Of a stretch of DNA of 64,000 nucleotides, positions 32,749-42,261 are shown piece after piece (the first letter of the stretch is position 1; each line of letters opens with the position of its first letter). The stretch is from Clostridia bacterium. Lineage in GTDB: Bacteria > Bacillota > Clostridia > UMGS1883. The position numbers and the translations under genes are program-made. A model generated the notes under the pieces. That model was not told where the DNA came from. It saw nothing but the letters and a program-made list of their open reading frames with translations, and did not search any database. The stretch lies in assembly GCA_017451505.1 (NCBI GenBank), contig JAFTOF010000008.1, forward strand, positions 28,674 to 92,673, read 5' to 3'.

Positions 32749-34641
32749 ATGAACAACTTGTTTTTACCAATATCAAAAAAGGACATGCAGGAGCGAGAAT
32801 GGGATTATTACGATTTCCTTTTTATATCGGGTGATGCGTATGTAGACCACCCCTCCTTCGGCACGGCACTTCTGGCAAGGCTTCTGGAGGCAAACGGTTA
32901 CAGGGTTTGCATATGCCCCCAGCCTGACAGGAACAATCCAAGTGCCCTTACCTCTTTCGGAAGACCTCGGCTGGGAGTGCTGATTTCGGGCGGAGTTATT
33001 GATTCAATGGTGAATCATTACACAGCTTCCAAAAAGAAACGCAGCAACGATGTATATTCTCCCGGCGGTAGGGCAGGGCTAAGACCTGACAGATGCGTTA
33101 TCGTATATTCCAATATGGCACGAAATGCTTTCGGAGATATTCCCGTGATTATCGGGGGCACGGAGGCAAGCCTCAGGCGGTTTGCACACTACGATTATTG
33201 GCAGGATAGTGTCCGCCGCAGTATTTTGGTGGACAGCGGTGCTGATATGCTCCTTTTTGGTATGGGTGAAAGAACGCTTCTTACCGTCGCGGAAAAGCTG
33301 GCAGACGGTATTCCGATAAACAGAATCACAAACCTTGCCGGCAGCTGTTATATTTCGGATAAAGTGCCTAAAAACAGTATTGTCCTCCCTTCTTTTGAAA
33401 AAGTAAAGGATGATAAGGAAGCCTATGCAAGAGCCGCTGCTATGCAATATTTTGAACAGGATAGCATCAGAGGAAAGACATTGGTACAACAACACGGGGA
33501 AAAGTACCTTGTACAGCTTCCTCAGGCAAAACCTCTTTCCCAAAAGGAAATGGACAAGGTATATTCACTTAACTATATGCGTGCGTGGCACCCCATTTAT
33601 GACAAGGACGGTGGAATCCCTGCATTGGAGGAAGTAAAATTTTCAATTACTTCTTCAAGAGGATGCTTTGGAAGCTGCTCGTTCTGTGCCTTGACTTTCC
33701 ATCAGGGCAGAGTGGTTCAGTCCAGAAGCCATGCATCAATTCTTGCAGAAGCACAAAAGCTGATATGGGATAAAGATTTTAAAGGATATATTCACGATGT
33801 AGGCGGCCCCACGGCAAATTTCCGTGCCCCTGCCTGCCAGAAGCAGCTTAAAAGCGGTACTTGCAGGGACAGGCAGTGTCTTTACCCCTCAGTCTGCCCC
33901 AATGCAGAAGTAAACCACAAGGATTATTCGGAGCTTCTCCGTAAGCTGAGAGCACTTCCCAAAGTGAAAAAGGTGTTTATCAGAAGCGGTATCAGGTATG
34001 ATTATCTGATTGCAGATAAGGACGATACATTCTTCCGAGAGCTATGTGAGCATCACGTAAGCGGCCAGCTCAAGGTTGCACCGGAGCATATAAGCGATAA
34101 TGTACTTCGCTATATGGGAAAGCCCGGCGTGAAGCAGTATGAAAAATTCTGCAAGAAGTTTTATGATATAAACAAAGAAATAGGAAAAGAACAATACCTT
34201 GTTCCCTATTTGATGTCCAGCCACCCCGGAAGCACACTTCGCGATGCAATAGATTTGGCGGAATATTTGAGAAAGAACAATATCCGCCCCGAACAGGTTC
34301 AGGATTTCTACCCCACACCGGGAACGCTTTCCACGGCAATGTTCTACACAGGGATTGACCCGAGAACGATGAAAAAGGTATACGTTCCCCGTGACCCCCA
34401 TGAAAAGGCAATGCAGAGGGCATTACTTCAGTCCTCAAGAAAAGAAAATTACAAATTGGTGCAGGAAGCACTTATAAAGGCAGGCAGAGCAGACCTTATC
34501 GGATTTGGTCCCCATTGCTTGATAAAACCTGAAAGGAGAACACAAAATGGCAGCACAGATTTTAAACGGAAAAGAGCTTTCAATCAAAATCAAGGAGGAT
34601 TTAAGAAAGCAGACAGACGAGCTAAAGGCAAACGGAATTAA
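32749..34641 (+). CDS. YgiQ family radical SAM protein
   Basis: 630 residues. Begins [20 protein letters not shown], followed by [20 protein letters not shown], both typical of YgiQ (UPF0313). A cobalamin-like N-domain precedes the radical SAM core [20 protein letters not shown] with CxxxCxx[12 protein letters not shown] and [11 protein letters not shown] follow. ATG 32749 follows AAAGG; the frame to 32695 overlaps the promoter. The last 31 residues, a basic disordered tail, are read from inside folD in another frame, giving a 95-nt overlap. Function of YgiQ unknown. Confidence 0.92.
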   Translation: MNNLFLPISKKDMQEREWDYYDFLFISGDAYVDHPSFGTALLARLLEANGYRVCICPQPDRNNPSALTSFGRPRLGVLISGGVIDSMVNHYTASKKKRSNDVYSPGGRAGLRPDRCVIVYSNMARNAFGDIPVIIGGTEASLRRFAHYDYWQDSVRRSILVDSGADMLLFGMGERTLLTVAEKLADGIPINRITNLAGSCYISDKVPKNSIVLPSFEKVKDDKEAYARAAAMQYFEQDSIRGKTLVQQHGEKYLVQLPQAKPLSQKEMDKVYSLNYMRAWHPIYDKDGGIPALEEVKFSITSSRGCFGSCSFCALTFHQGRVVQSRSHASILAEAQKLIWDKDFKGYIHDVGGPTANFRAPACQKQLKSGTCRDRQCLYPSVCPNAEVNHKDYSELLRKLRALPKVKKVFIRSGIRYDYLIADKDDTFFRELCEHHVSGQLKVAPEHISDNVLRYMGKPGVKQYEKFCKKFYDINKEIGKEQYLVPYLMSSHPGSTLRDAIDLAEYLRKNNIRPEQVQDFYPTPGTLSTAMFYTGIDPRTMKKVYVPRDPHEKAMQRALLQSSRKENYKLVQEALIKAGRADLIGFGPHCLIKPERRTQNGSTDFKRKRAFNQNQGGFKKADRRAKGKRN

Positions 34642-35401
34642 TCCCGGACTTGCAGTAATTATTGTAGGTAACGACAGTGCAAGCCGAGTTTATGTAAATA
34701 ACAAGAAAAAGGCGTGCGAAGAATGTGGCATATATTCTGAGGAATATGCACTTCCCGAAGAAACCACCGAGGAGGAGCTTTTGAAGCTTATTGACACCCT
34801 TAATAATAAAAAGGAGATTGACGGAATATTGGTACAGCTTCCCCTCCCCAAGGGAATTGACAGCGAGAAGGTTCTCCTTTCCATTCGCCCCGATAAGGAT
34901 GTAGATGCATTCCACCCTGTAAACGTAGGTAAGATAATGATAGGAAACTTCGATTTCCTCCCCTGTACACCTGCAGGAGTTATGGAGCTTATCCGCCTTA
35001 CCGACATTGATGTAAGCGGCAAGGAATGTGTAGTGGTTGGAAGAAGCAATATCGTAGGCAAGCCTCAGGCAATGCTGCTTCTTCATTCCAACGGCACTGT
35101 TACCATCTGTCATAGCAGAACCAAGAATCTTAAAGAGGTTTGCCTCCGTGCCGATATACTTGTAGCGGCTGTAGGCAAGGCAAAGTTCATAACGGCAGAT
35201 ATGGTTAAGGAGGGTGCTATTGTAATTGACGTAGGCATGAACCGTGACGAGAACGGCAAGCTCTGCGGCGATGTAGCGTATGACGAGGTAAGTGAGGTTG
35301 CAAGTGCAATCACTCCCGTTCCCGGTGGTGTTGGTCCGATGACTATTGCAATGCTGATGAGAAACACAGTAAAAGCTGCCGAAATTCATAAGGGGATGTA
35401 A
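34547..35401 (+). CDS. folD: Methylenetetrahydrofolate dehydrogenase / cyclohydrolase FolD
   Basis: 284 residues. Catalytic Lys and Tyr in [51 protein letters not shown] (Rossmann loop), TVTICHSRT and [15 protein letters not shown] are all present. It interconverts 5,10-methylene- and 10-formyl-THF with NADP. AAAGGAG precedes ATG 34547 inside the ygiQ 3' end. The final codons GGG ATG TAA are also the first bases of the structured repeat that follows. Confidence 0.96.
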   Translation: MAAQILNGKELSIKIKEDLRKQTDELKANGINPGLAVIIVGNDSASRVYVNNKKKACEECGIYSEEYALPEETTEEELLKLIDTLNNKKEIDGILVQLPLPKGIDSEKVLLSIRPDKDVDAFHPVNVGKIMIGNFDFLPCTPAGVMELIRLTDIDVSGKECVVVGRSNIVGKPQAMLLLHSNGTVTICHSRTKNLKEVCLRADILVAAVGKAKFITADMVKEGAIVIDVGMNRDENGKLCGDVAYDEVSEVASAITPVPGGVGPMTIAMLMRNTVKAAEIHKGM

Positions 35402-35627
35402 AAAAAGTCCAGACCGCAAAAAGGCGATATTTATATAATATTATCTCAATACTGAAACAAAAAAAGTTTTTGGGGTTGAAAAATCTCTTTTTAATCGATT
35501 TTTCTTTATTTATAAGCCTTTTTGCTACGAACAAACTTCGCCTCTCGCTGTATACACATACAGCTTCGGGTAACCCAAGCTTCGCTTGGCTCAGTTTGTC
35601 CGTTCTGAAACATTTTTTCCTATCCCC
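35392..35627 (+). repeat. Structured ~236-bp intergenic repeat, copy 1
   Basis: Fills the folD to gyrB-like gap. The 5' block GGGATGTAAAAAAAGTCC and the 3' ~110 bp (CTACGAACAAACTTC to TCCTATCCCC) match copy 2 (50751 to 50517, minus strand). Hairpins: GAAAAATC/GATTTTTC near 35473-35505, CTGTAT-ACAC-ATACAG at 35547-35564, CCAAGC-TTC-GCTTGG at 35574-35590, enclosed by ACAAACT/AGTTTGT. Stem sequences of the first and third differ between copies but stay paired. No open reading frame. Confidence 0.85.
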
Positions 35628-35653
35628 AAAACAATCAAAGGGAGGATATGTAA

Positions 35654-37636
35654 ATGGCTAAGAAAAGCTACGGCAACGAAAGTATTACTGCACTTAAAGG
35701 TGCAGACCGTGTCCGCAAAAGGCCGGGGGTTATTTTCGGTTCCGACGGACTTGAAGGCTGCGAGCACAGCGTATTTGAAATAGTATCAAACTCAATAGAC
35801 GAGGCAAAAGAAGGCTACGGTAAGGTTATCGAGGTAACCCGTTATAACGATATGTCCATTGAAATCAAGGACTATGGTCGCGGTATTCCGCTGGACTGGA
35901 ATCCCAAGGAGGAAAAATACAACTGGGAACTGGTATTCTGTGAGCTTTATGCCGGCGGTAAATACGATAAGGAAAATGACGGAAACTACGGCTATGCAAT
36001 CGGTCTTAACGGACTGGGACTTTGTGCTACGCAGTACAGTGCCGAATATATGAACGTTACCGTAAACCGTGACGGTTACGAGCATACCCTCTATTTTGAA
36101 AAGGGTGAAAACGTAGGCGGTTTATATAAAGAAGAAAAAAAATACCGCAGTACGGGTACTACCATTAAGTGGCGTCCAGACCTGCAGGTTTTTACCGACA
36201 TCAATATACCAGTTGATTTCTTTATTGAATCCCTTAAAAGGCAGGCTGTGGTAAACGCAGGGCTTACCTTTAAGCTGACATATCATAACGGAAGTGACGT
36301 ACAAAAGCACGAATTCCGCTATGATAACGGCATTGTGGACTATATTAACGAGCTTTGCCCCGAAGATGAGAAGCGTATTTCCTATACTTCTTTCTGCGAG
36401 GGTGAAAGTGTAGGCCGTGACCGTGAGGATATGAAGGACTACAAGGTTAAGATGAGTGCGGCGTTTGCTTTTTCAAACGATGTGCAATTAATCGAGTATT
36501 ACCACAATTCAAGCTTTCTTGAACACGGCGGTGCTCCCGACAAGGCGGCAAGAAGTGCTCTTGTAAGTGCCGTGGATTCCTATATCAAGCAAAATAACAA
36601 GTATACAAAAAATGAATCCAAAATTACATTTAATGATATTGCCGACAGCTTAATATTGGTTACAAACTGTTTCTCTACTGTTGTAAGTTACGAAAATCAG
36701 ACTAAGAAAAGCATTACCAACAAATTCATTCAGGAGGCAATGACAGACTTCCTCCGCAAGAATTTGGAAATATACTTTATTGAAAACCGCCCTGAAGCTG
36801 AAAAAATTACAAATCAGGTGCTTCTTAATAAAAGAAGCCGTGAAAGTGCGGAAAAAACCCGTACCAATATGAAGAAAAAGCTTACGGGAACAATGGACGT
36901 TACCAACCGTGTACAGAAGTTCGTTGACTGCCGCACAAAAGATGTAAGCCGCAGAGAGCTTTACATTGTTGAGGGTGACAGTGCATTGGGTGCTTGTAAA
37001 CTGGGCAGAGATGCGGAGTTTCAGGCGATTATTCCCGTCAGGGGTAAAATCCTTAACTGCCTTAAGGCGGATTTTGAGAAAATCTTCAAAAGTGAAATCA
37101 TCACAGACCTTCTTAAAGTACTTGGCTGCGGTGTGGAAATTCAGACAAAGCACAACAAGGATATGAATACCTTTGACCTTAATAACCTAAGATGGGACAA
37201 GGTTATTATCTGTACCGATTCCGATGTGGATGGTTTCCAGATAAGAACACTGATTCTCACTATGCTTTACAGGCTTGTTCCCACGCTGATTGATGAGGGA
37301 AAGGTATTTATCGCAGAATCCCCACTGTTTGAAATCACCTATAAGGACCAATCCTACTTTGCATATAATGAAAAGGAAAAGGCAGAAATTCTCGCCCAGC
37401 TTCCCGAAAAAGGCGTTTTTATTCAGCGAAGCAAGGGACTTGGTGAAAACCAGCCCGACATGATGTGGCAGACCACCATGAATCCCGAAACACGCAGGCT
37501 GATAAAAATTGAAAGCGAAGATGCTGAAAAGACTGCCGCAGTTTTTGAACTGCTTTTGGGAAATAATCTTCAGGGCAGAAAGGACTTCATCGCAGAAAAC
37601 GGAAAAATGTATATGGATATGACAGATGTAAGTTAA
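35654..37636 (+). CDS. Divergent type IIA topoisomerase B subunit (GyrB/ParE-like)
   Basis: 660 residues. GHKL ATPase: EIVSNSIDEA (42-51), DYGRGIP (73-79), GLNGLG (117-122) and the QTK loop (349-351). Transducer, then Toprim with EGDSALG (440-446, normally EGDSAGG) and TDSDVDG (521-527, normally TDADVDG), so Mg-binding acids are kept. IPVRGKILN is present. It should form the ATPase half of an A2B2 topoisomerase, yet no GyrA/ParC gene follows, unlike normal parEC or gyrBA. GGGAGG precedes ATG 35654. A chromosomal topoisomerase IV role is possible, with the A subunit elsewhere. Confidence 0.9.
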   Translation: MAKKSYGNESITALKGADRVRKRPGVIFGSDGLEGCEHSVFEIVSNSIDEAKEGYGKVIEVTRYNDMSIEIKDYGRGIPLDWNPKEEKYNWELVFCELYAGGKYDKENDGNYGYAIGLNGLGLCATQYSAEYMNVTVNRDGYEHTLYFEKGENVGGLYKEEKKYRSTGTTIKWRPDLQVFTDINIPVDFFIESLKRQAVVNAGLTFKLTYHNGSDVQKHEFRYDNGIVDYINELCPEDEKRISYTSFCEGESVGRDREDMKDYKVKMSAAFAFSNDVQLIEYYHNSSFLEHGGAPDKAARSALVSAVDSYIKQNNKYTKNESKITFNDIADSLILVTNCFSTVVSYENQTKKSITNKFIQEAMTDFLRKNLEIYFIENRPEAEKITNQVLLNKRSRESAEKTRTNMKKKLTGTMDVTNRVQKFVDCRTKDVSRRELYIVEGDSALGACKLGRDAEFQAIIPVRGKILNCLKADFEKIFKSEIITDLLKVLGCGVEIQTKHNKDMNTFDLNNLRWDKVIICTDSDVDGFQIRTLILTMLYRLVPTLIDEGKVFIAESPLFEITYKDQSYFAYNEKEKAEILAQLPEKGVFIQRSKGLGENQPDMMWQTTMNPETRRLIKIESEDAEKTAAVFELLLGNNLQGRKDFIAENGKMYMDMTDVS

Positions 37637-37686
37637 TCGGATGGCAAGCCCGTCAACCCCCGTGCCAGCCCGTGCTTTGATAAAAT

Positions 37687-37724
37687 AAAAAAAGAAATTC
37701 TCAAATTGGGAATTTCTTTTTTTG
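37687..37724 (+). terminator. Intrinsic terminator after the gyrB-like gene
   Basis: AAAAAAAGAAATTC pairs with GAATTTCTTTTTTT (37687-37700 with 37710-37723). Confidence 0.88.
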
Positions 37725-37771
37725 TTTTTGAAATAATAGTCAGTAAGACAAGCACAAAAGGGGGTACAAAT

Positions 37772-38440
37772 TTGACAACCTTTATTCGCACCATAGTGCT
37801 TTACATTTGTGTTGTTGCCGCAATGCGAATCATGGGAAAACGCCAGCTTGGCGAGCTTCAGCCCTCCGAATTTGTAATCGCACTTATGATTTCGGAAATT
37901 GCAACAATCCCCATAGATAAACAGGAAACTCCTCTTCTTCACGGAATTATACCTATTTTTGCGTTGGTTCTGCTGGAGCTTTTTTGTTCGGTATTAGTAA
38001 TAAAAAGCGAGACCATGAGAAGAATCATCACCGGCTCACCCGTACAAATAATAAAAGACGGAAAAATAATGATGAAAAGGCTTAAAGGGCTTCGTATCTG
38101 TATAGACGATGTGATGGAACAGCTTCGTCTTGCAGGCTACAGTGCAATTTCGGAAATTGACAGTGCAATAATAGAAACAAACGGTCAGCTTTCCGTAATA
38201 CCCAAGGAGGCCCAAAGACCTGTAGTATGCAGTGATTTAAACCTGTCCCCCAAGCAGACACATGTGCCGCATACGGTGATTTCCGACGGCGTTTTAAGAA
38301 AAAGGAATTTAGAGGGTGCAGGGATAAGCGAGGAATGGCTTAGACAAAAGCTTGCCCGCTACAACATAAAGGATTATAAAGAGATAGCCTATCTCTGTGT
38401 TACCGATGACAAAAAAATTGTTATACAAATTGCAGACTAA
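37772..38440 (+). CDS. DUF421 / YetF-like membrane protein
   Basis: 222 residues. Three N-terminal membrane helices, then MRIMGKRQLGELQPSEFVIAL, the hallmark of DUF421. A cytoplasmic domain follows, with IDDVMEQLRLAGYSAISEID and AIIETNGQLSVIPK. TTG 37772 is chosen because AAGGGGG lies 7 nt before it and upstream starts fall inside the previous terminator. Function unclear; relatives in Bacillus spores (YetF/YrbG type) are linked to germinant-related membrane assemblies. Confidence 0.88.
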   Translation: MTTFIRTIVLYICVVAAMRIMGKRQLGELQPSEFVIALMISEIATIPIDKQETPLLHGIIPIFALVLLELFCSVLVIKSETMRRIITGSPVQIIKDGKIMMKRLKGLRICIDDVMEQLRLAGYSAISEIDSAIIETNGQLSVIPKEAQRPVVCSDLNLSPKQTHVPHTVISDGVLRKRNLEGAGISEEWLRQKLARYNIKDYKEIAYLCVTDDKKIVIQIAD

Positions 38441-38488
38441 AAGGCATAAGAGAGTGAAACCCTATTTACCTTAAAGGAGTGTTTTATT

Positions 38489-40837
38489 TTGAAAGCTATT
38501 ATTTTATCCTGCACGGAGGGCAATCGCCTAAGGCCTTTAACGTGTTCAATTCCCCAATCCATGCTTCCTGTAATGGGCAGACCTATAATTGAACATACAG
38601 TTCGAAGCTTATACAGGCATAAAATCGAGGACATTACATTTATGTCGGATTACCTGACGGATACGGTCAGGAAGCATTTTGATTCTCTGCCCCAGCACCG
38701 CATTTATTTTTCTCCCGTAAAGCCTCTTAGCGATATAATAAACGAAGATGACGTTCTTTTGATTTCCGACAGCATTTTAACCGATATTGATTTTGAAAAA
38801 GTAACTGATGTCTTTGAAAACAAAAACTGCACTACACTTGTTACCTGCCCCGAACTTCCGTTTTGTCAGTTCGGATGCGTTCACACAGATTCCGACGGGG
38901 TTGTTTCAAAATATATACGCTGTCCCGATTTCACCCATTGTACGGGACACTCTTTTTCGGGAATTATGATTATTCCCAAGGGGACAAAAATCAAGGAAGT
39001 ATCTGATTTACCCTCTCTTGTTGAGTGTCTTTTTGAAAGCGGAGAAAAAATAAATTCCTATTCTCCGAATTGCTATATAAGAAATATTTCCGATTTTGAA
39101 GTTTACCATAAATGCAATCGGGATTTTATGGACAAAAAAATAAATCTGCCTTTCCCCTGTGACGAAAGAGCACCCGGAGTATGGATTGATGAGAATGCCA
39201 CAGTTATGCAGGGCAGTGTGCTTGTTCCCCCTATATATGTTGGGAAAGGAAGCATAGTGTCCAAAGGAGCAAGACTTGAAGCTTATACTCAGCTTTTGGA
39301 GGATGTCAGCGTAGACTGCTTTGCAAACATCAAACGCAGTATAGTAATGAATTCCTGTCATATTGATGAAGGCACGGCATTAAGAGGTGCAATTATCGGA
39401 AGCGTATGCAATATAGGTTATGAAAGTGCAGTATATGAGGGAAGCGTAATTGCTTCGGGATGCACACTTGGAAAACACTGCACTGTTAAAAGCGGTGTTC
39501 ACATATGGCCCGAAAAGCACATTGATGATGAGTCTGTCATAAGCGAAAATATAGTATGGGGTGAAAACTGCGGTCATTCCCTATTCTTTGACGGATGTGC
39601 ATACGGAATTATCAACAGGGAAATTACTCCCGAATTCTGCGTTACTTTAGCAGGAAGCGTTTGCAGAGTTCTGGGCAAAAAAATTGCCGTTTCCTCAGGC
39701 AGCGGCGGAGCGGGCAGTATGATAAAAAACGCTCTTCTTGCAGGAATTCAATCGGCAGGAGGAATTGCCTATGATTTTGGGGAACAGCCCCTTGCCATTA
39801 CACGGAGCGGCGTTAAGTTTTACGGTCTTGACGGAGCGATAGCACTAAGCTGCCTGAAAAAGGACGGCTCTCTATGCACAAGTCTTGACATTTTGAATGG
39901 GTACGGTGCTAACGTGGAAAATGAGGAGCTTCAAAAAATCTCCGCCCTTACCCAGAGCCGTGATTTCAGCCGAGAGAATCCGATAAATATTCATGACGGA
40001 GAATTTCTGTTTGAATATAAGCTTTATTACCTCAAGCAACTGATAAATTCAACCTCCAAACAGCCTCTTGGGAAAAAGCTTCTGATTCATTGCCCCATTC
40101 TTTGGGCTAAAGAGCTTTTGGAAAGTGCCGCCCATGATTTAAAATGCACCTTTGTATTCACCGATACTTTCCAAAAAGAGCATTTCCTTGTAGAGCTATC
40201 TGATTCAAACTATGACTTCGGAGCAATTTTTGACTACAAGTGTCAGTCCCTTACCCTTGTTTCGGGACATGGGCAAATTCTTTCGGAGTTTGACTACGAT
40301 GCCCTTACTTCATTGATTATTATGAAAAGCTTCAAGAATGCTTCAATATACGTTCCCCAGACTGCTCCCGAAAGCATTGAGGCGATGGCTGATAAATATA
40401 ATGCCACCATTCACCGCACCCTTATAAGTCCTCCCTATCTTATGAATGAGCTTTCAAAAGAGGACAGAAAAATGTTCCTCCACCAGTTTATTTATAGGTT
40501 TGATGCAGTGGGCACCATTATTCTTTTAAGCGACTTTCTATGCAGTCATAACACAACAATTGACCGTCTTGCAGGGGAAATTCCCGCATCATATATGGTA
40601 AACACCAATATAAGCTATAAGGGCAGAAACTGCCGTGAGCTTATGCAAAAAATCTGCAAAAAGCATAATCAAAGCTTAGACGGAAGTCGCGATTTTGTAA
40701 AAATTGATTTTGAAAACGGCTGGGTAATTGTTGTCCCGAATAAGAGTGAATCTGCAATTAATGTTATAAGCCACGGATATTCTAAGGAATATGCCCGAGA
40801 AATTGCGGACGTGTTTACGGACGATTTGTCAGATTAA
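38489..40837 (+). CDS. Fused sugar nucleotidyltransferase-hexapeptide-phosphohexomutase with degenerate active sites
   Basis: 782 residues. Residues 1-~215: nucleotidyltransferase fold, but GGxGTRLRPLT reads SCTEGNRLRPLT (7-18) and PKPM reads PQSM (22-25). Residues ~230-350: left-handed beta-helix hexapeptide repeats. Residues ~375-782: alpha-D-phosphohexomutase fold in which TASHNP reads ALSCLK (452-457), the metal loop DGDxDR reads DYKCQS (582-587) and the phosphate loop RPSGTEP reads VPNKSES (749-755). Layout equals known GMP/mutase fusions, but key residues in both enzymes are lost. A scaffolding or regulatory role is inferred. TTG start with AAAGGAG 9 nt upstream. Confidence 0.85.
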   Translation: MKAIILSCTEGNRLRPLTCSIPQSMLPVMGRPIIEHTVRSLYRHKIEDITFMSDYLTDTVRKHFDSLPQHRIYFSPVKPLSDIINEDDVLLISDSILTDIDFEKVTDVFENKNCTTLVTCPELPFCQFGCVHTDSDGVVSKYIRCPDFTHCTGHSFSGIMIIPKGTKIKEVSDLPSLVECLFESGEKINSYSPNCYIRNISDFEVYHKCNRDFMDKKINLPFPCDERAPGVWIDENATVMQGSVLVPPIYVGKGSIVSKGARLEAYTQLLEDVSVDCFANIKRSIVMNSCHIDEGTALRGAIIGSVCNIGYESAVYEGSVIASGCTLGKHCTVKSGVHIWPEKHIDDESVISENIVWGENCGHSLFFDGCAYGIINREITPEFCVTLAGSVCRVLGKKIAVSSGSGGAGSMIKNALLAGIQSAGGIAYDFGEQPLAITRSGVKFYGLDGAIALSCLKKDGSLCTSLDILNGYGANVENEELQKISALTQSRDFSRENPINIHDGEFLFEYKLYYLKQLINSTSKQPLGKKLLIHCPILWAKELLESAAHDLKCTFVFTDTFQKEHFLVELSDSNYDFGAIFDYKCQSLTLVSGHGQILSEFDYDALTSLIIMKSFKNASIYVPQTAPESIEAMADKYNATIHRTLISPPYLMNELSKEDRKMFLHQFIYRFDAVGTIILLSDFLCSHNTTIDRLAGEIPASYMVNTNISYKGRNCRELMQKICKKHNQSLDGSRDFVKIDFENGWVIVVPNKSESAINVISHGYSKEYAREIADVFTDDLSD

Positions 40838-40842
40838 TGATT

Positions 40843-40876
40843 AAAGGCAGGAGCGACTAAAAGCTCTTGCCTTTTT
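40843..40876 (+). terminator. Intrinsic terminator after the fused gene
   Basis: AAAGGCAGGAGC (40843-40854) pairs with GCTCTTGCCTTT (40863-40874, one G-U), then TT. It overlaps the next promoter. Confidence 0.8.
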
Positions 40877-40895
40877 AATGCACATATGGTAGAAT
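40867..40895 (+). promoter_or_regulatory. Candidate promoter of the MATE gene
   Basis: TTGCCT (40867-40872), 17-bp spacer, TAGAAT (40890-40895). The -35 box lies in the 3' arm of the preceding terminator. Confidence 0.6.
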
Positions 40896-40917
40896 ATCTC
40901 TCACAAGGAGAAAGACT

Positions 40918-42246
40918 ATGAAAATTCAGCTATCGGATAAATTCACATATTCAAAACTGCTTAAATTCACGTTACCCTCAATTATAATGATGATTTTCAC
41001 ATCAATATACGGTGTGGTTGACGGGATTTTTGTTTCAAACTTTGCAGGGAAAATTCCTTTTACCGCCATCAATCTTATTATGCCTGTGTTTATTATAGTA
41101 GGGGCAATAGGCTTTATGATAGGAACAGGCGGAAGTGCGTTGGTGGCTAAGCTTTTGGGAGAGGGAAAAACCCAAAAAGCAAACCAAACCTTTTCTATGC
41201 TGATATATGTTTCCCTGATTGCCGCGGTGATAATATCAATCTTCGGATTTATTTTTATAAGGCCGCTTTCAATGATGCTTGGTGCAAAAGGGGAAATTTT
41301 AGAGTGCTGTGTTCTCTACGGGAAAATCCTGATTCCAACCACCTTTGCGTTTATTTTGCAGAATGAATTTCAGGCATTTATGATTGTCGCCGAAAGGCCT
41401 CAACTCGGACTTTTTATAACAGTAGGTGCAGGTGTTACAAATATTGTTTTAGATGCACTTTTTGTGGCAGTATTTGACTGGGGGCTTACAGGTGCGGCGG
41501 CGGCAACGGCTATCAGTCAGCTGGTGGGCGGAGCTATCCCCCTTTTCTATTTTTTGCATTCAAAAAATTCTCCCCTCAAACTTGTTAAAGCTTCCTTTAA
41601 CGGAAAATCACTTACAAAAGCCTGCATTAACGGCAGTAGTGAAATGATGACAAATATATCTATGTCTGTAGTAACCATTCTTTATAATTTTCAGCTTATG
41701 CGTTTTGCAGGAGATGACGGGGTCGCCGCCTACGGAGTAATAATGTATATTAATTTTATTTTTATTTCCGCTTTTTTAGGCTACTCGATAGGAGTTTCCC
41801 CTGTGATTAGCTTTAATTATGGGGCACAAAATCATGGGGAACTTAAAAAGCTCCTTAAAATGAGTCTTGTCATTATATCCGCATTTTCCATAGCAATGAC
41901 CACCACCTCGATTTTGTTGGCAAAACCGCTTTCCACTGTTTTCGTGGGCTATGACAAGGAGCTTTTCGATATGACTGTGAGTGGATTTATTGTGTCCTGC
42001 TTTTCCTTTTTGCTTGCAGGCTTTAACATCTTCGGTTCTGCATTTTTTACGGCACTTAATAATGGACTTATATCTGCCGTTATTTCATTTCTCAGAACAC
42101 TTCTCTTTCAGGTTGCCGCAGTGCTTATTTTGCCTGAAATCTTCGGGCTGAACGGCATATGGTTTTCCATTATTGTAGCAGAACTGTTTTCAGTTTTCGT
42201 GGTAATTATGTTTATTATCAAAGAAAAATCGGTATATAAGTATTAA
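40918..42246 (+). CDS. MATE family efflux transporter
   Basis: 442 residues, twelve membrane helices in two halves. YGVVDGIFVSNFAG and IGFMIGTGGSALVAKLLGEGK are typical of the clostridial MepA-like MATE group. It exports cationic drugs or metabolites against Na+ or H+ gradients; substrate not predictable. AAGGAG precedes ATG 40918. Probably one unit with the nitroreductase gene 15 nt downstream. Confidence 0.92.
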   Translation: MKIQLSDKFTYSKLLKFTLPSIIMMIFTSIYGVVDGIFVSNFAGKIPFTAINLIMPVFIIVGAIGFMIGTGGSALVAKLLGEGKTQKANQTFSMLIYVSLIAAVIISIFGFIFIRPLSMMLGAKGEILECCVLYGKILIPTTFAFILQNEFQAFMIVAERPQLGLFITVGAGVTNIVLDALFVAVFDWGLTGAAAATAISQLVGGAIPLFYFLHSKNSPLKLVKASFNGKSLTKACINGSSEMMTNISMSVVTILYNFQLMRFAGDDGVAAYGVIMYINFIFISAFLGYSIGVSPVISFNYGAQNHGELKKLLKMSLVIISAFSIAMTTTSILLAKPLSTVFVGYDKELFDMTVSGFIVSCFSFLLAGFNIFGSAFFTALNNGLISAVISFLRTLLFQVAAVLILPEIFGLNGIWFSIIVAELFSVFVVIMFIIKEKSVYKY

Positions 42247-42261
42247 ACAAGGAGGTTTATT

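Noticed and set aside
37706..37771. Longer DUF421 N-terminus
   Set aside because: The extension is translated from the terminator of the previous gene; TTG 37772 has the ribosome binding site.
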